From Saxidomus purpurata (Eukaryota > Mollusca > Bivalvia > Venerida > Veneridae), in NCBI GenBank assembly GCA_022818135.1, contig JAFMSR010000015.1, positions 23,715,206-23,779,205 of the forward strand: a stretch of DNA of 64,000 nucleotides, in the 5' to 3' direction. Positions within the stretch are counted from its first letter, which is position 1. Each line of letters starts with the position of its first letter. This document shows, piece by piece, positions 45,261 to 57,394 of the stretch. Both the position numbers and the translations under genes were made by a program. The notes beneath the pieces are model-generated. The model did no database searches. It was not told the origin of the DNA and was given only the letters and a program-made list of their open reading frames with translations.

Positions 45261-46032
45261 AATTTTATTACATAACTAGATCCAACTATAAATTATTCAT
45301 TGTTTATTGACCATCATCTTCACTGGCGGTAACTTGTCAGAAACAGACAGTTCGTGCAGAGCTGTAAATAGAAATATCTCTAACATATTCATTTTGTTTT
45401 AATAAACATATTGATGTGGATATTCATTTACTTAGTTGGAACATTTTCTATCCTTTTAAACGGGTTTTCAGACAGAAATTGATTAAAAGTTGATTTTCAT
45501 TTTTGCCATTCAATCTTCAATGCTGATTTCAACAGAATTCAAGATGGCGGCAGTTTTCGTTTTCAAGAAACTAAACATCTTAAAGTATCAGCCAGTCAGA
45601 AGCTCAGATTTCTCATCAGCCAATCATTCGTCAGCAATCGTTTATTGGACCGGTCCAATAAGTGATATTGGCCCTGGTTTTCTGTTATTGGCTTTGTCTT
45701 TCAATTTTATGATACAGCTTCCTATTTTATTACGTCGGGTAGTTAAAGAATATATGAGTCGATAAACAATAGTTATTTAATAAAAGCTTTTACGATCAAG
45801 CACATTACAAAATAACAAGAAAACATGTGTAAATGTCTCATTTATCGACAGTCTTAGAAATAACGAAACATTAATGACGTCCTGCCAGCAGACTGTATCC
45901 ACGAGAGATGACTACTGCATTATTTCGCCCATTCATGTCCTCTCATAACTTTCTTGATGAAATCTAAAATCAAAATAAAGGACAATGCTTAACTTAAAGC
46001 TGCAAGATATAAATTTCTGCATATAACAATAT
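45261..46032. other. Unannotated sequence
   Basis: Contains AAGATGGCGGC at 45541-45551 (YY1-like). The 91-codon frame at 45490-45765 has no known signature. Confidence 0.4.
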
Positions 46033-46563
46033 GTTGCTTCAGAGAAGATTTTTAAAGTTTTTCCTATATGAGCCTATGTGAAATCAAGTGATCCCCGGGC
46101 GAGGTTAATTTTGACCTTGTGGTCATAATTTGAACAATCTTGTTTGAATTCCACTAGGCAAAGCGTCATGCTAAATATCTTAGCTCTAGACCTAGTGGTT
46201 TCAGAGAAGAAGATTTATAATGTTTTTCAGATATAAAAGCATATGAAAAATCAAGTGACCCCTGGATGTGGTCAATTTTGACCCGGGGGTCACAATTTGA
46301 AGAATCTTCGTAGCTAAATATCTAAGCTTTAGGTCTTGTGATTTCAGAGAATAATAAATTTAAAGTTTTTCATTTCCGTTGCCATGGCAACCAGAGTAAT
46401 TATTATAATTATATGAATAACTTTGATAAACCTCGTGCAAAGAACATCCCTGCCAAGTTTCAGAGGAAATGTTGATTTAAGCAAAGGGTGAATTGACGTA
46501 CGACGAACGCCGGTGTCCAGCGATTCTAATAGCTCACCTAGGCACTTTGTGCCAGGTGAGCTT
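46033..46563 (-). repeat. Family A repeat, 3'-truncated copy
   Basis: On the minus strand it starts AAGCTCACCTGGCACAAAGT with hairpin, then body units ('ccctgccaag', 'ggtcaaaattgacc'). The terminal GGCC hairpin is missing. Confidence 0.8.
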
Positions 46564-46624
46564 ATGAAAATATCATTTCACATTGTTTGTAGGAAACCGG
46601 TTGGCAAATAAAAAAAGTAACACG

Positions 46625-47758
46625 AGCCATGTTAGACATGGCCATTCCCCGCCGAGTGCTAATTTGAGGGTAGAGGAATGAATATTGTATAACTTATAAT
46701 TTAATAAAATATAAGTAATTATAACGTGTTAAGGGATATTCACCTGCACTTCTCTGTGTTAATATCGCACTTCTACTCGAAAAATCTGAAATTGTATGCT
46801 TTGCACAAACGTTTTTTTGCGGGAAAAAAACAATAAAGGGAGATAATTTAGAATTAAAGTAAGTTTGAGTTATGGTTCTTAGACTCTGCAATGCATCTTA
46901 ATATCCTCTATGACTGTATGTAATTTGAATCAATTCAGTTGAGTACTTATCTCCATTACTTTTTCTTGTCTAGGCCATAACTCCTATGGCCTTGACAAGA
47001 AAAAGTAATGGAGATAATTCAAAAATAAGAAAAGCTAGAGTTAAGGCCATTGTACATTACACTTTCTCTCAATGTCTGTGTGTAAAGTTTAAACAAATTC
47101 CCTTGAATACTTTCGGAGCAATGTTCCGAACAAAAGTGTTATATGATAAAATCAGTAAGGGAATATTACTCAAAAATAACGTAAGGTACAGTTATGGCTC
47201 TTGGACACTGCACTGCGTCTATATGTCCTCTGTAAGTGTATGCGATTTGAATCAATTTGGTTCAATACTTAAGGATATATAGACCGGACAAGAAAATTAA
47301 ATTAAGGGAGATAATTAAAAAATAGGACAAGCTAGAGTTAAGGTCCTTGTTCACTTCACTTCCTCTCAATGCTTTTGTCTGTGTGTAAAGTTTGAATACT
47401 TTCGGAGTTATGTTCCGGACAAAAGTGTTATATAAAAAAATCAATAAGGGGAGATAACGCAAAAAAAAGAGTAAGGTACGGTTATGCTTCCTGGACACTG
47501 TATTGCATCTTAATGTCCTCTGTAAGTGTATGCAATTGAATGAATTCGGACAAGAAAATCCAATAGGGGGAAATAATTCAAAAGTAGGACAAGCTAGAGT
47601 TTAGGTTCTTGTACACTGCACTTTCTCAATGTTATCTGTCTATGTGTAAAGTTTAAATTAATTACCTTGGATACTTTCATAATTATGTTCCGGACAAAAG
47701 TGCGACGGATGCACGGACGGACGGAGCCCATTATCCCATCCGCCTTGGCGGAGGGATA
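46625..47758 (-). repeat. Family H interspersed repeat
   Basis: On the minus strand it opens with the hairpin TATCCCTCCGCC-aagg-CGGATGGGATA (47732-47758), then CCGTCCGTCCGTGCATCCGT. Units of about 200-240 bp follow, containing 'cttttgtccggaacat', 'aactctagcttgtcc' and 'ttatctcccttattg' motifs. Same layout as families A, B, E and G but a distinct sequence. Confidence 0.75.
46947..47017. repeat. Hairpin with 32-bp arms inside family H
   Basis: TTATCTCCATTACTTTTTCT... (46947-46978) and its complement (46986-47017), one mismatch, 7-nt loop. Confidence 0.88.
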
Positions 47759-48256
47759 GTAACTCGCGCCGATAGCCTTTAGTATGGCAAAGTCGGCTGC
47801 CAAGCTCTTTTCGCCATATGAAACGTATCACTCCTCTGCCATAATTTGCATTTGTGCAAACTCGGGCGTAAAATTAAGTTAAAATGTTTATGCTAATATA
47901 CATTTATGATATCTAACATATGTTGCTTCCTTGTCCTTTTCTTTTTTTATATTTTGCATTAAGAGACCAACTGCACGTATTTAATTTTAAAAAGTACCCC
48001 CGTTAGCGCCGCTCCAGCTTTCTTGATCGGCAGTTGATATATTCACAACTTAATTTGGTCAATGACAAAAAGAAGTGTGGGCATAATAAGTTTTTTAAAA
48101 ATCTCAAGGATAAAAGGTTTGTGATTCTAATATAAGCTACAGTGAGTTTAGATGTTTCCAGGTTTATGCAAAATAAAGTAATACTGCGTAAATTTTCGAG
48201 GTTTAACAGATATTATAAGTATAGTATAAATACTATTAAATAGACATGTTCTTTAG
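47759..48256. other. Unannotated sequence
   Basis: Nothing recognised. Confidence 0.4.
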
Positions 48257-48330
48257 CAGTTTCCGCGTTAGCTCAACTGGAAACGACACCATGATAAAAC
48301 GATCGTGAGTTTGAGTGCCAGTGAAAGTAC
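48257..48330 (+). mobile_element. tRNA-like SINE head or tRNA pseudogene
   Basis: GCGTTAGCTCAACTGGAAAC fits the A box (TRGCNNAGYNGG), and 33-35 bp on, GTGAGTTTGAGTGCC approximates the B box GGTTCGAGTCC. Acceptor-stem pairing is not convincing, so it is not a functional tRNA gene. Confidence 0.5.
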
Positions 48331-50004
48331 CTTTTCCCTTCTCCTCCGCAATGGTTAGAGTGGTTAGTTGTTAAATCTTACTGGCACATTACTTTTATTA
48401 TGGCAAACCGCTGACATTTCAAAAGCTGAACATAATTACTTGATTGGCTTTGGGAATATTTAATTTCCTGTCATGATTTTTGGCATGCTACTTGGGAGTC
48501 ACGTGGTATAGATATGGCTAAACATGCTTTGGAGAGCTCCGTTCAATATTGGAATTAAAAAGTATTATTGTGGATTTATGAACTATGAAACGAATAAATA
48601 AGTGCATATCCCAGCAAGCATAATACATCACGCCGACATTGGTCCGATATCGCTTCCAATATCGGCCCAAATATCAGATTATTATATCGGACCGACCTCG
48701 GTTTTGCAAAGTTGACGTAATATCAGGCCGATGTCATTTCTGATATCAACCCGATATTGGACCGGCTTAAAAACCATATTGGACCTATATTGACTCTCTA
48801 TCGGACCGATATGAAAAACTGTCGTAATTGTGCAGTAATGTGCAATTTACAATTTTTGTAAATAAAGAAACTTACGCACCATATACTAAAAACGTCCGAT
48901 GTATGAAGGTACTGAGTATTACCATGACCTGCTATAGGGATCAGACTAGTTTTTATTTATCATCTGCTCCACAGACAACATTTTAAATTGCGAAAACCTG
49001 TGATAATAGCTTACTATTGTTTCTTAACTACATATGGGAGTTAAACAATACAAAAACACATAGTAAACTTCAACAGTATTTCAGTTTGAATTGAATTAAG
49101 TAAAATATGATTTACCTTTCCAAAAGATAACCTAATTGAGGACAATTTGCACAAAGTGTCCATTTCAAATATGATCCAAAATGGCGGTATATCCCGGGCT
49201 GAATGAAGTATAAATTAAAGCCGAACATATAAACAAGTTCTCTTTATTGTTTTAAGACTTGAAGCGTTGCACTTCGCTAAGCAAAAATATAGAAAATAAC
49301 TAACTTATATTCAAAGTTATTTTGTCCTGCTTATCTGTTCATTAAACGTGCCTCATTTCTCTATTTCTGATATCAAACCGAGGTTGGACCGATATCGTAA
49401 CATCCACTGTGTTAAATAAGGTTTGTACCTATTAAGAGAAGAATTTAACTTTAATTCGTTAAATCTTAAATGATTTATTAAATAATTTAAACATATTTCA
49501 TCTTATTATACACAACATGTTGTTCTCGGTAAACGGTTGATATCGGCCGAATATCGTACCAATATCAATCAAAGGACTGAAAGTGCTGGAGGGTCGATTG
49601 TCTCTGAACACATGTGTAAATATCAGGGCAACCCTACATGAGTAAAGTTATCAACAAACTGGAGACACAAATGTCCACAGAGTTTGACCTTTAACCATAT
49701 GTGTAAACTTTACTTTTGATAGGAACCCATGTGCTTACCTTTTGCATTCAGTGACTACATGTATGTTCAACTACCCTATAAAGTATCATAGCTGTGAATG
49801 GTAACTGAGAAGTGGATTTTTACAAACCTGAACTGAAAATTCAAAGTTTGCACAACTTTTAATGTCATTCAAAAGTTATGGGATTTGCCCATAGGGTTGA
49901 GTGTATTGTGTCAATAATACAAAATAAATTCGTATCCTAAATTGTAGGCAAAAACTGAACAATGAGCAAAATCAAAGAGGACACAGAGTAAATTAATAAC
50001 TGAA

Positions 50005-50180
50005 CAAGAAAAACAGTGATACAAAGTATCACAGCGGGCCCATAAACAAAACTGACATGTAAATATTCTAGAAATTGGTGATGATTGATGTTGAGGCATT
50101 GCCCCAAAAGAACCCAAGGAAACCAATTCTGGTTGTACAAGCAAAACCTGACACGACTACTGACTGAACTTTACTGTTAT
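50005..50180 (-). repeat. Family X repeat, 5'-truncated copy
   Basis: Matches 31081-31275 over its length, including the terminal hairpin GTGATACTTTGTATCAC and CTTG end; the TAGCTC start is missing. Confidence 0.78.
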
Positions 50181-50334
50181 CGAATAATATGTATACAGTA
50201 TGTCTTATTAACATTATCCTTATAAGTTTGACATGAATGAAGTTTTCTATGATTATTTGCTGTAAAACATTTAAAATGGTTTAAAGTCTTAAAATTATAA
50301 GTAAAACAGAAGAAAAATGTAAAAAAAAAAAACT

Positions 50335-50430
50335 GTATTAAATGTGTTTCGAACTCGCGTCCGCCGCAGTAAGTCAGCGCAAATTCAATTTCCAGCATCT
50401 CTACCAACTGCTCTATGTCCGCCGAATATA
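50335..50430 (-). mobile_element. tRNA-like sequence (SINE head or pseudogene)
   Basis: On the minus strand: ATAGAGCAGTTGGTAGAGAT resembles an A-box region and D arm, and CGAGTTCGAAACAC a B box, about 45 bp apart. The variable region is too long and the acceptor stem (GCGGAC / none) is not paired. Confidence 0.5.
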
Positions 50431-50797
50431 GAGTTATTGGTAAAAAACGAGTTCTTATAAATTTGTATGTCCAAGTCGTTCGTTCGCGCATTAATAGTAT
50501 TTACAATTAATTACACATTTAAAGAACAATAACGAAATAATATTATTCTATTCTGAAATGTTTTTAAATTATTTAGATTTATTACTATATAATTTTGAAA
50601 ACAGAAATCGCTATAATGCCTAACAACTGTTTATATGGAACTACTTGTTTGTATGTTGTGCGTTCGGCCGTAAGGGCGATATACTCTGTTAACTTTAGGT
50701 CGATTTTAACAATCGACCCAAAAACAGATATCAGTCAGCCTACTTAAAACTGATACTGGTCCAATATGCACATGCTTGCTGGGATATTGGATTACTA

Positions 50798-51530
50798 ATG
50801 TCAGAAAACAAAAATGTGCCAAAAACACAAACAGGGAGTAAGAAAAAAAGGAAGGCTAATTCACCATTGAGCAATAGTGACACGTCGTATAGCTCGCCAT
50901 TTAACAGGCCTTTGTCCACTGATGGTCACGGTCAGGAAAGTGTGAAAAAACACAAACAGGATTACACGGATAATATAGGTATACAGTTACATGTAAATTA
51001 TATATCACAAGAAGACTATATTCTGCCGAACATGGCATACCAACAGTCTCAGCAGCCTCAACTTAACATGCAACAACCAGGATTTATACAGAGTCCACTT
51101 CCGGTGCGGTTTGGTGGTGGTGCATTTGGATATATGACATCACCACTCCCAACCCCGTGGGCAACGGAAATATTGGATGAAATAAAACAGATTAAACAAA
51201 AATTACAATCCATTTATAAGATAGAGCAGACGTTAAATCCTATAAACGCGAAAGTGGGTGACCTTGAAACTAAAGTGAAAACTATGGATGTCCGGGTACG
51301 TGAAACAGAAAGGTATTGTGACTTCCAAGCCACTGAAAATGAAAGTATAAAGAACGATATATGATCTACAAAAGGACATTAAGCATGTAAAAAAACCTTT
51401 TCATGTGCTCGAAAAAACAGCGAGTTTGAGTGAGCAAAATGAAACCTTGGATGAAAATATTATGGATTTAGAAGGCAGTTATACAAGGGTAGTAGAATTG
51501 CTCAGCCTGAGCATCACCTGGCTAGCTTGA
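50798..51530 (+). pseudogene. LINE-E ORF1-like protein
   Basis: 188 codons from an ATG (MSENKNVPKTQTGSKKKRKA) to a stop at 51362-51364. A basic Ser/Lys-rich N-terminus and a Gln/Pro-rich middle (QQSQQPQLNMQQPGF) are followed by a probable coiled coil from about residue 120 (EILDEIKQIKQKLQSI, LETKVKTMDVRVRETE). After a one-base frameshift the heptad-like pattern continues to about 51530 (LQKDIKHVKK, DENIMDLEGSYTRVVELL). A low-complexity N-terminus plus coiled coil is typical of LINE ORF1 RNA-binding proteins. It is followed, beyond an insertion, by an endonuclease fragment at 53157. Confidence 0.65.
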
Positions 51531-53130
51531 ATCTCGGCATGAAAGCTATTATCAGTTGCCCTTGTAATTGATAATAATAAATCACAAGATTACCACAACA
51601 CTTTTTATCTTCACTGCTAGAAAATTGAAAACAGATACTCTTCATCTTACATCACTTATATATTTGCAATGCTTGCGATGTTAGTCTTTAACATGATAAA
51701 AAGGAAAATAATGAATACATGTATATTTCTTACTTCTACTACTGTAAAAAGTAAAACTTATATAATGGTACAATCATTTACAGGTGGTCAATCACATTTA
51801 AGCAACATTTGATGACAATTTTTACTTTTTGTATATTCTGTTAGAAATTTATTTTAGGAACAAAAAGACCCATTACATAGAGTTAGATCCCTCTAAGAAA
51901 TTTACATTTTTTTAACTTTTATAAAATTTTGTTATTACTCCCCTTTAATATGAAAGTATTTAAAAAGTTGAGAATTTCTTTTTATTTCAATATATTTTCT
52001 ACTTTTACATTTGCATTGGATAGATACAAATATTTTAACATTCTGAACAAAAAGGCAAGTTTTAGAACTACGTGTAGCTTCTGAATTCATTTGTTTCCAA
52101 TATATCATGGTTGCGCAACTAATATAGGTAAAGGAAGGTAATAATATTTTTTCAAACATGCATTTAGGGGGTTTCAAAAAGCTTCATAGCTTACTAATCG
52201 ATCCCTTGTCTTTGTAATATATATTGTACTTACATGATATTTGATAAATAAAATATTGTTTAAACTAAACATGCATTTCTAATTTATTCAATCTAAATAT
52301 ATAATTGTTAATACAAATATTTTACAAATATAATACAAAAGGTCTAATATTTATATCTTTCCTTAGGCAAAGTATGTATATCAAATTTGTACTTATGATA
52401 AAATAACTCTATCTTGGTTGGGCAACCAGGATAGGGAAATCAAATTAAAAAGAAAATACCCCAGTGAAAATCTTACTTGAATTAAGCTCTAAGTGAACAA
52501 ATTTGAGTGTAAATGATCAGATGTTAAATTTTCAAACAAATCTGTTACATGGCCAAAATCTGATTATCCACCTTTAAAGTCCCATGATCACATTGTTTTT
52601 ACTGATATCGAAAAATAAATTTACTGATAAGATATCAAACTCTAAAACAATGTTAACACGTGTCTGTCTTTCTTTTTAAAGTCATTTCTTCATGAGAATA
52701 GAGTTACCAGAAAGCCTTTCATATTTTTTTGCAATATCATTGAAAAAATACTACACAATATTTCTTACATGTACATCGATTTAAAAAGCAAAGTTAGGAA
52801 TATTTCTGGTACAAAAAAAATATTATGAATAGATACTACTTCCAAATTATTACATTTTTTTTCTTTCTACAGTTGATAAATTCTCCATTATCAGGACATG
52901 AGATTGTGGAAACCACATCCTCAGTATAAGAATAATTTATTGCTATCAATTTCACAGGGTCATTAATTAAGTGACCCCACTCTGTGAAGCTCAGAGGCTT
53001 ACCAGATAGTGATTTTCAGCAGAAAGTACCCTTGTATAACATAGAGAAAGCCAAAGACGAACACAAAAACTGTTAAATTTATAGGTAAAAAACTTTACAT
53101 TGACGGCGAGGAATAAGGGCATGGAACTGA
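51531..53130. other. Unannotated 1.6 kb between LINE-E ORF1 and endonuclease
   Basis: Very AT-rich with no coding frame. The coding sense stops abruptly on the left and restarts on the right, so this is probably an insertion, but I could not find inverted ends or a target duplication. Confidence 0.45.
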
Positions 53131-53144
53131 ATTAGGGAGGTCAA

Positions 53145-53765
53145 GAAGAGCCCTCCTTGAGTATTTTTAGCTGGAATGTGAACGGTCTCAAACGTAAAAT
53201 TAGCGATCCGGATTTTATTCAGTTGCTACAATCATACGATCTGGTGTTTTCAAATGAAACGTGGCTCTCAGGTATAGACAAAACTAATTATGATATAAAC
53301 AACTATTTTTCAGAACATTTGTTTGGAAATAAATATAAAAAAAATGTAAAGACAGGACGCTATAACGGTGGTATTACCTTTTATTGTAGAAACGATCTGA
53401 AACAGTACATAAAAATTGTTGAAAATAATCAACAGGGTTTGATTTGGGGTAAAGTATCGAATGTGTTATTTCCTTTCAATAAGGATGTGTATATATGTCA
53501 TGCATATGCCCCCCCCATGTGATTCTCGAATTGTTTCTACTTCAGATTTTGATTTTTTTGAACAGCTTGAGTTAGATACCTTGAGATATAATAACTTAGG
53601 CAAAGTGTATATTTCTGGCGATTTAAATTGCCGAACGTCTGATTCTATAGATTATTATCTTTTGATAAATACCTTGATCCTGATGCGTTTAATATTTTTG
53701 ACATACCAAGTCGTGTAAACAAAGACCACGTGCTTGATTACAGTGGATGGCGTCTACTTGAGATT
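53145..53765 (+). pseudogene. LINE-E AP-endonuclease domain, truncated
   Basis: Starts SIFSWNVNGLKRKISDPDFI, then LQSYDLVFSNETWLS, NGGITFYCRNDLKQYI, YICHAYAPP, and, after a frameshift at a run of seven C near 53510, DSRI and KVYISGDLN (SGDLN at 53614-53628), followed by a further shift to FDIPSRVNKDHVLDYSGWRL. SWNVNGL, ETW and GDLN are the conserved blocks of the apurinic-like endonuclease of LINEs. The expected SDH block and RT are absent; the element is cut at about 53765 by an unrelated array. Confidence 0.82.
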
Positions 53766-53779
53766 AGCCTGGTCACCAG

Positions 53780-54178
53780 GCCCTGAAATATCTCTTTTTC
53801 TAATAAATATCTATTAGTTTTGTTTTAGAGCCAGTCTACTATCCAGCGCCGATTTCTATTAAAGATAGAGAGATATCATCTTACACTTAAAGAGATAAAA
53901 GAGAAATTTATCAAAAATAGAGAGATATCATCTTGCACTTAAAGAGATACCTCTGTAACTTTGAGAACAGAAACATATCTCTCAAATGATGTTTAACAGA
54001 TATCTCTGTGAGTAGAAGATATGTCTTAAAATTCATGAGATATTTTTCTGTGATACAAAGATATCTCTCAGCGTGAAAGAGATATCTCTATTAAAACGAA
54101 AGATATCACTTTAAAATTGGAAAGATACTGAAAGATATCACTTCAAAATTAGAAAGATATATCTTTTGGAATAAATAG
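53780..54178. repeat. Array of GAGATATCTC palindromic motifs
   Basis: At least fifteen copies of AGATATC/GATATCTC variants at irregular 15-45 bp spacing, e.g. AGAGATATCATCTTACACTT, AAAGAGATATCTCTATTAAA. Many units are self-complementary, so the array reads similarly on both strands. Confidence 0.8.
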
Positions 54179-54601
54179 TAACATCACTTGCGATAATTTT
54201 ACAATTATGTGCTTTGACGGAGTACTTTTTTTACCTGACATGGCTCAATTTCGACATCGGTCAGGTAGATGCAACACACTTTCTAGCATAAAATGTGCTG
54301 TTTTTGCCCATTTTGCCGGTGTTTTAACAGGAGAAAAAACGTGTGTTAACGGGGAGATTCACGCGCCGTTATAACCCGTTTTCATTTATGCGCAGTACAG
54401 GGCCATTGTAAACAATGGACCTGTCTTCCAAGTCTTACATCATGTACGGCGTCAACAGTGCCGGGCTTAAAAACCGCTGGTGACGTCATAAATATGACGT
54501 AAACAACACGGACGTTGTCCCGCGCATTATTGAACGTCGTACCAGTAAGAGCGTTTCATTTTTATTTCTATGATTTTTTATGTTATTTATGCTAGAATAG
54601 C
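54179..54601. other. Unannotated sequence with CRE-like sites
   Basis: TGACGTCATAAATATGACGT near 54480 contains a perfect CRE (TGACGTCA) and a near copy. Nothing else recognised. Confidence 0.4.
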
Positions 54602-54687
54602 GCTAACGAACGTTTATTCGTGTTATAACACCTGCAGAAACCCTCGGGTTTCTGCAAATGTTATAACACGAAAAAACGTGCGTTAAC
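54602..54687. repeat. Imperfect palindrome, arms of about 42 bp
   Basis: GCTAACGAACGTTTATT, CGTGTTATAACAC and CTGCAGAAACCC are mirrored by GGGTTTCTGCA, GTTATAACACG and AAAAAACGTGCGTTAAC; the centre is GAAACCC-tc-GGGTTTC. A related half (AAAAAACGTGTGTTAAC) occurs upstream near 54336. Confidence 0.85.
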
Positions 54688-54730
54688 CCTACAGACATCC
54701 TCACGCATACCACATACAATACATAATACA

Positions 54731-55358
54731 TGATACATATAACAGTTAATTATATTAGTTTTTTCTTAATTGTAATGGCTTTTAACATTTTAAAGACTTG
54801 CATAATTATATAAGTACGAGATAATGGTGAATTAAAATAATTACATAAGTTGGTTGAATTATTGATAATTACTGTTCAAAACAGGACACCTAAGCACTGT
54901 GACAGAAGAATTTTGAAGTTTTGGCTATAAAAGTGTAAAAAAAATACTATTAACTTTAATTAAAGGTCGAGTTTTAATATTTAATAACAACACTTCATTG
55001 ATATTAACTCATTAGACTTTTAATAATCAGTTCTCTTATACTTTATTTTTAAATTACCATCCAAGGACAAAAAACATGTGAATTTTGAAATTGGCCCACA
55101 AACATTATACCTCCGTGGTGAACTGTAAGTAGCATAATCCTGAAATTTTAGAGTAGGCCTTACAATCTTTCCTAGAGTATTGTACAATATCTCACCAGAG
55201 AACATTTGTGAAGTTTATTCTGCATCTTGATAAATGACTTTACAGCAGTTATACAAATGAATTACTGACCACAAGATGTTATCAGCAATCAGAGGAATTA
55301 GCCATGGTTTATTTTATAGCTGTTAGGTGTCAATCATGCTTCTCTGGCCATTTCGCCT
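54731..55358. other. Unannotated sequence
   Basis: Nothing recognised. Confidence 0.4.
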
Positions 55359-55359
55359 T

Positions 55360-55477
55360 TTACTAGTCTGATAAAACTGCCCCAGTATTTAAAGCAAAAT
55401 CATATAAAATAGACTGGAAATAGTGCATGAAATATAGTATATTGAAAAAAAAAACATAAATTTTATCAGACTAGTAA
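55360..55477. repeat. Inverted repeat, 17-bp perfect arms
   Basis: TTACTAGTCTGATAAAA (55360-55376) and its complement (55461-55477) enclose 84 bp of AT-rich sequence; possibly a tiny MITE. Confidence 0.65.
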
Positions 55478-55484
55478 CTAGTCT

Positions 55485-56353
55485 AGTATGTTCCTTGCAT
55501 GAAGCCCTTTCATAGTTGTTTCACTCCATGCAGAACTATTGTTGCCATGGTAACGGAAAGGAAAAATCTTCTTCTCAAGAGCAGGAAAGTCTAAAGCTTA
55601 GATATTTGGCATGTGATATAACCTAGTGGTCCTCTACCAAGATTGTTCAAATTATGATCCCCCGAGTTAAAAGTGACCCCACACGTCACTTGCTTTACAT
55701 AGACTTATATAGGAACAACTTAAAAAATGTTCTTCTCTGAAACCACAAGGTCTATGGCTTAGATTTTGTAGCAAGTAGCATAACATAGTGGACCTCTAAA
55801 AGGTCAAATTATGACGTCAAGGTCAAAACTGAACCCGCCAGGGTGTTACATGTTTACATAGGCTTAGGAAAATCTTTTCAATCTTCTTCTATGAAACCAC
55901 AATACCTAGAGCTTAGATATTTAGCATGTATCATTACCTAGTAGACCTCTACAAAAATTGACCCCGACCGGGAGTCACTTGTTTTATATTGGCTTATGTA
56001 GTCAAACTTAAAATGTCTTCTTCACTGAAATCACAAGGCCAAGAGCTTATAAATTAGCATGCGGCATTGCATTGTCGACTTCTACTAAGATTGTTCAAAT
56101 TATGACCCCGGTTCAAAATTGAACCCGCTCGGGGGTCTGTTGATGTTAAATAGGCTTATATAGGAAAAAAACATTAAAAATCTTTATTTCTGAAACCCCA
56201 AGGACTAAAGTTTAGATATTTGGCATGTATCATTGACTAGTTGATATCTTCCAAGAATGTTCAGAGCATGTCCCTCGGGTCTAAATTGACCATTTCTGCT
56301 GTTGATGACCTTGTATTATAGCCAATGGTAGCCAGGTGAGCGAGATAGGGCCG
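55485..56353 (+). repeat. Family A repeat, 5'-truncated copy
   Basis: Lacks the 5' hairpin and CCGT run; has five body units and ends CCAGGTGAGCGAGATAGGGC with the terminal hairpin lost. Confidence 0.8.
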
Positions 56354-57015
56354 TTTATATATGAATTAATCGTTGAAAATACCATGAAGTATGTGCTTTG
56401 TCGATACAAGCCCAATTAGTGATTAATTGACAAATAAAGAACATCAGGAAATGTAGCCGTATTTTCGGACGTGATATATATTCGTTGACATTTTGGATAT
56501 TGATTCTGTAAACTAAAATGCTAGTATGTTATTTTTTATAAGGACATATTGGGTCATTCATGTCTTACTGTCTTACTCAAGCCGTCAGAAGGTATAAATC
56601 CCACCGCCGCCACCTTTGTTGTTGTTGCTTTTTTGAATTTTTATTCTTTTTCAGCTTTAAATCTGACAATGTTTATTATCTCCCCCCGCCCGCCCCCCCC
56701 CCACTCTATCTCTCTCTTTGCCTCCCCCTTCTCTATCTCAGTGAGGCTGATTCCAAATTGTAAAACACAAAAATCTGTTATATAATAATAGGCTTTCTTT
56801 TCTTTGATTTGAGAAATACACAATTTTAATGCCTTCAGCGCTTCAGATATATTAGAGTTTGACTTGTCTTCTGCGATTGGTGTGGGAGGAATGTGGTTAT
56901 CATCGGTGATATTGGTGCATGCATGCTTAAACTTTCATATAAACCGGTAGTCTATCTATGCTATTAAAATATCCGTGTGCATGACAATGTCACATCAAAT
57001 AAAGAAAGCTCTCAC
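56354..57015. other. Unannotated, expected to hold an intron
   Basis: Downstream (in gene sense) of the myosin light chain exon at 57016-57102. A terminal exon encoding the last F-V-K-like residues should lie here or further left, but I could not recognise it. Contains a pyrimidine-rich stretch at 56685-56735. Confidence 0.4.
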
Positions 57016-57102
57016 CTTCGTATTTAAGATTTCCATCTAAATCTGGCTGTGTGTCTGTGTCTGTCATGATTGCGTCAGTTTCGGCATCAGTTAAGCGCTC
57101 AC
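57016..57102 (-). CDS. Essential myosin light chain-like, exon with fourth EF-hand region
   Basis: Minus-strand exon of 87 bp between an acceptor TACTGTAG and a donor GTGAGA. Frame: completes a Gly codon, then ERLTDAETDAIMTDTDTQPD and LDGNLKYE, ending with the first base of the next codon. GERLTD.E.D.I......D..GN.KYE matches the segment leading into the fourth EF-hand of molluscan essential light chains. It joins the exon at 57395-57562 in phase. The expected final short exon with the C-terminal helix was not found. Confidence 0.85.
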
Positions 57103-57394
57103 CTACAGTACAACAATCTACATGTACTTTATAAACTACAGGTATAATAAAAGAAATTCATTCGTGTTTAACCTGTGAAAAGGTATACACTTTTTAGTTT
57201 CGGAGATATTGACCAGAATGCAATTACTGCTGAAACTTTTCCAGGTCTTTTTACCAAATCATATATCCGAGGAGAAGTTTTGTGTCATATTAATTTTGTC
57301 CTGTAAGTATTGTTCACAAGGAAGTTATAAATTCAGTGTTTGTCTACAAATATTCACTCCATTGTCGAAAATATATACATTTTCTGGGACATAC
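57103..57394 (-). other. Intron between the two myosin light chain exons
   Basis: 292 bp from GTATGT to TGTAG on the minus strand; no repeats. Confidence 0.8.

Larger units (their letters stand above)
48606..50785. mobile_element. 2.2-kb element with CCCAGCAAGCA inverted ends
   Basis: Left ATCCCAGCAAGCATAATACA and right complement ATCCCAGCAAGCATGTGCAT match over about 16 bp. Both subterminal regions carry many copies of CCGATATCGG/ATATTGGACC-type motifs (48640-48810, 49370-49400, 49540-49570, 50730-50760). ATAT flanks both ends. No transposase frame; the interior holds family X and tRNA-like insertions. The superfamily is not assigned. Confidence 0.65.
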
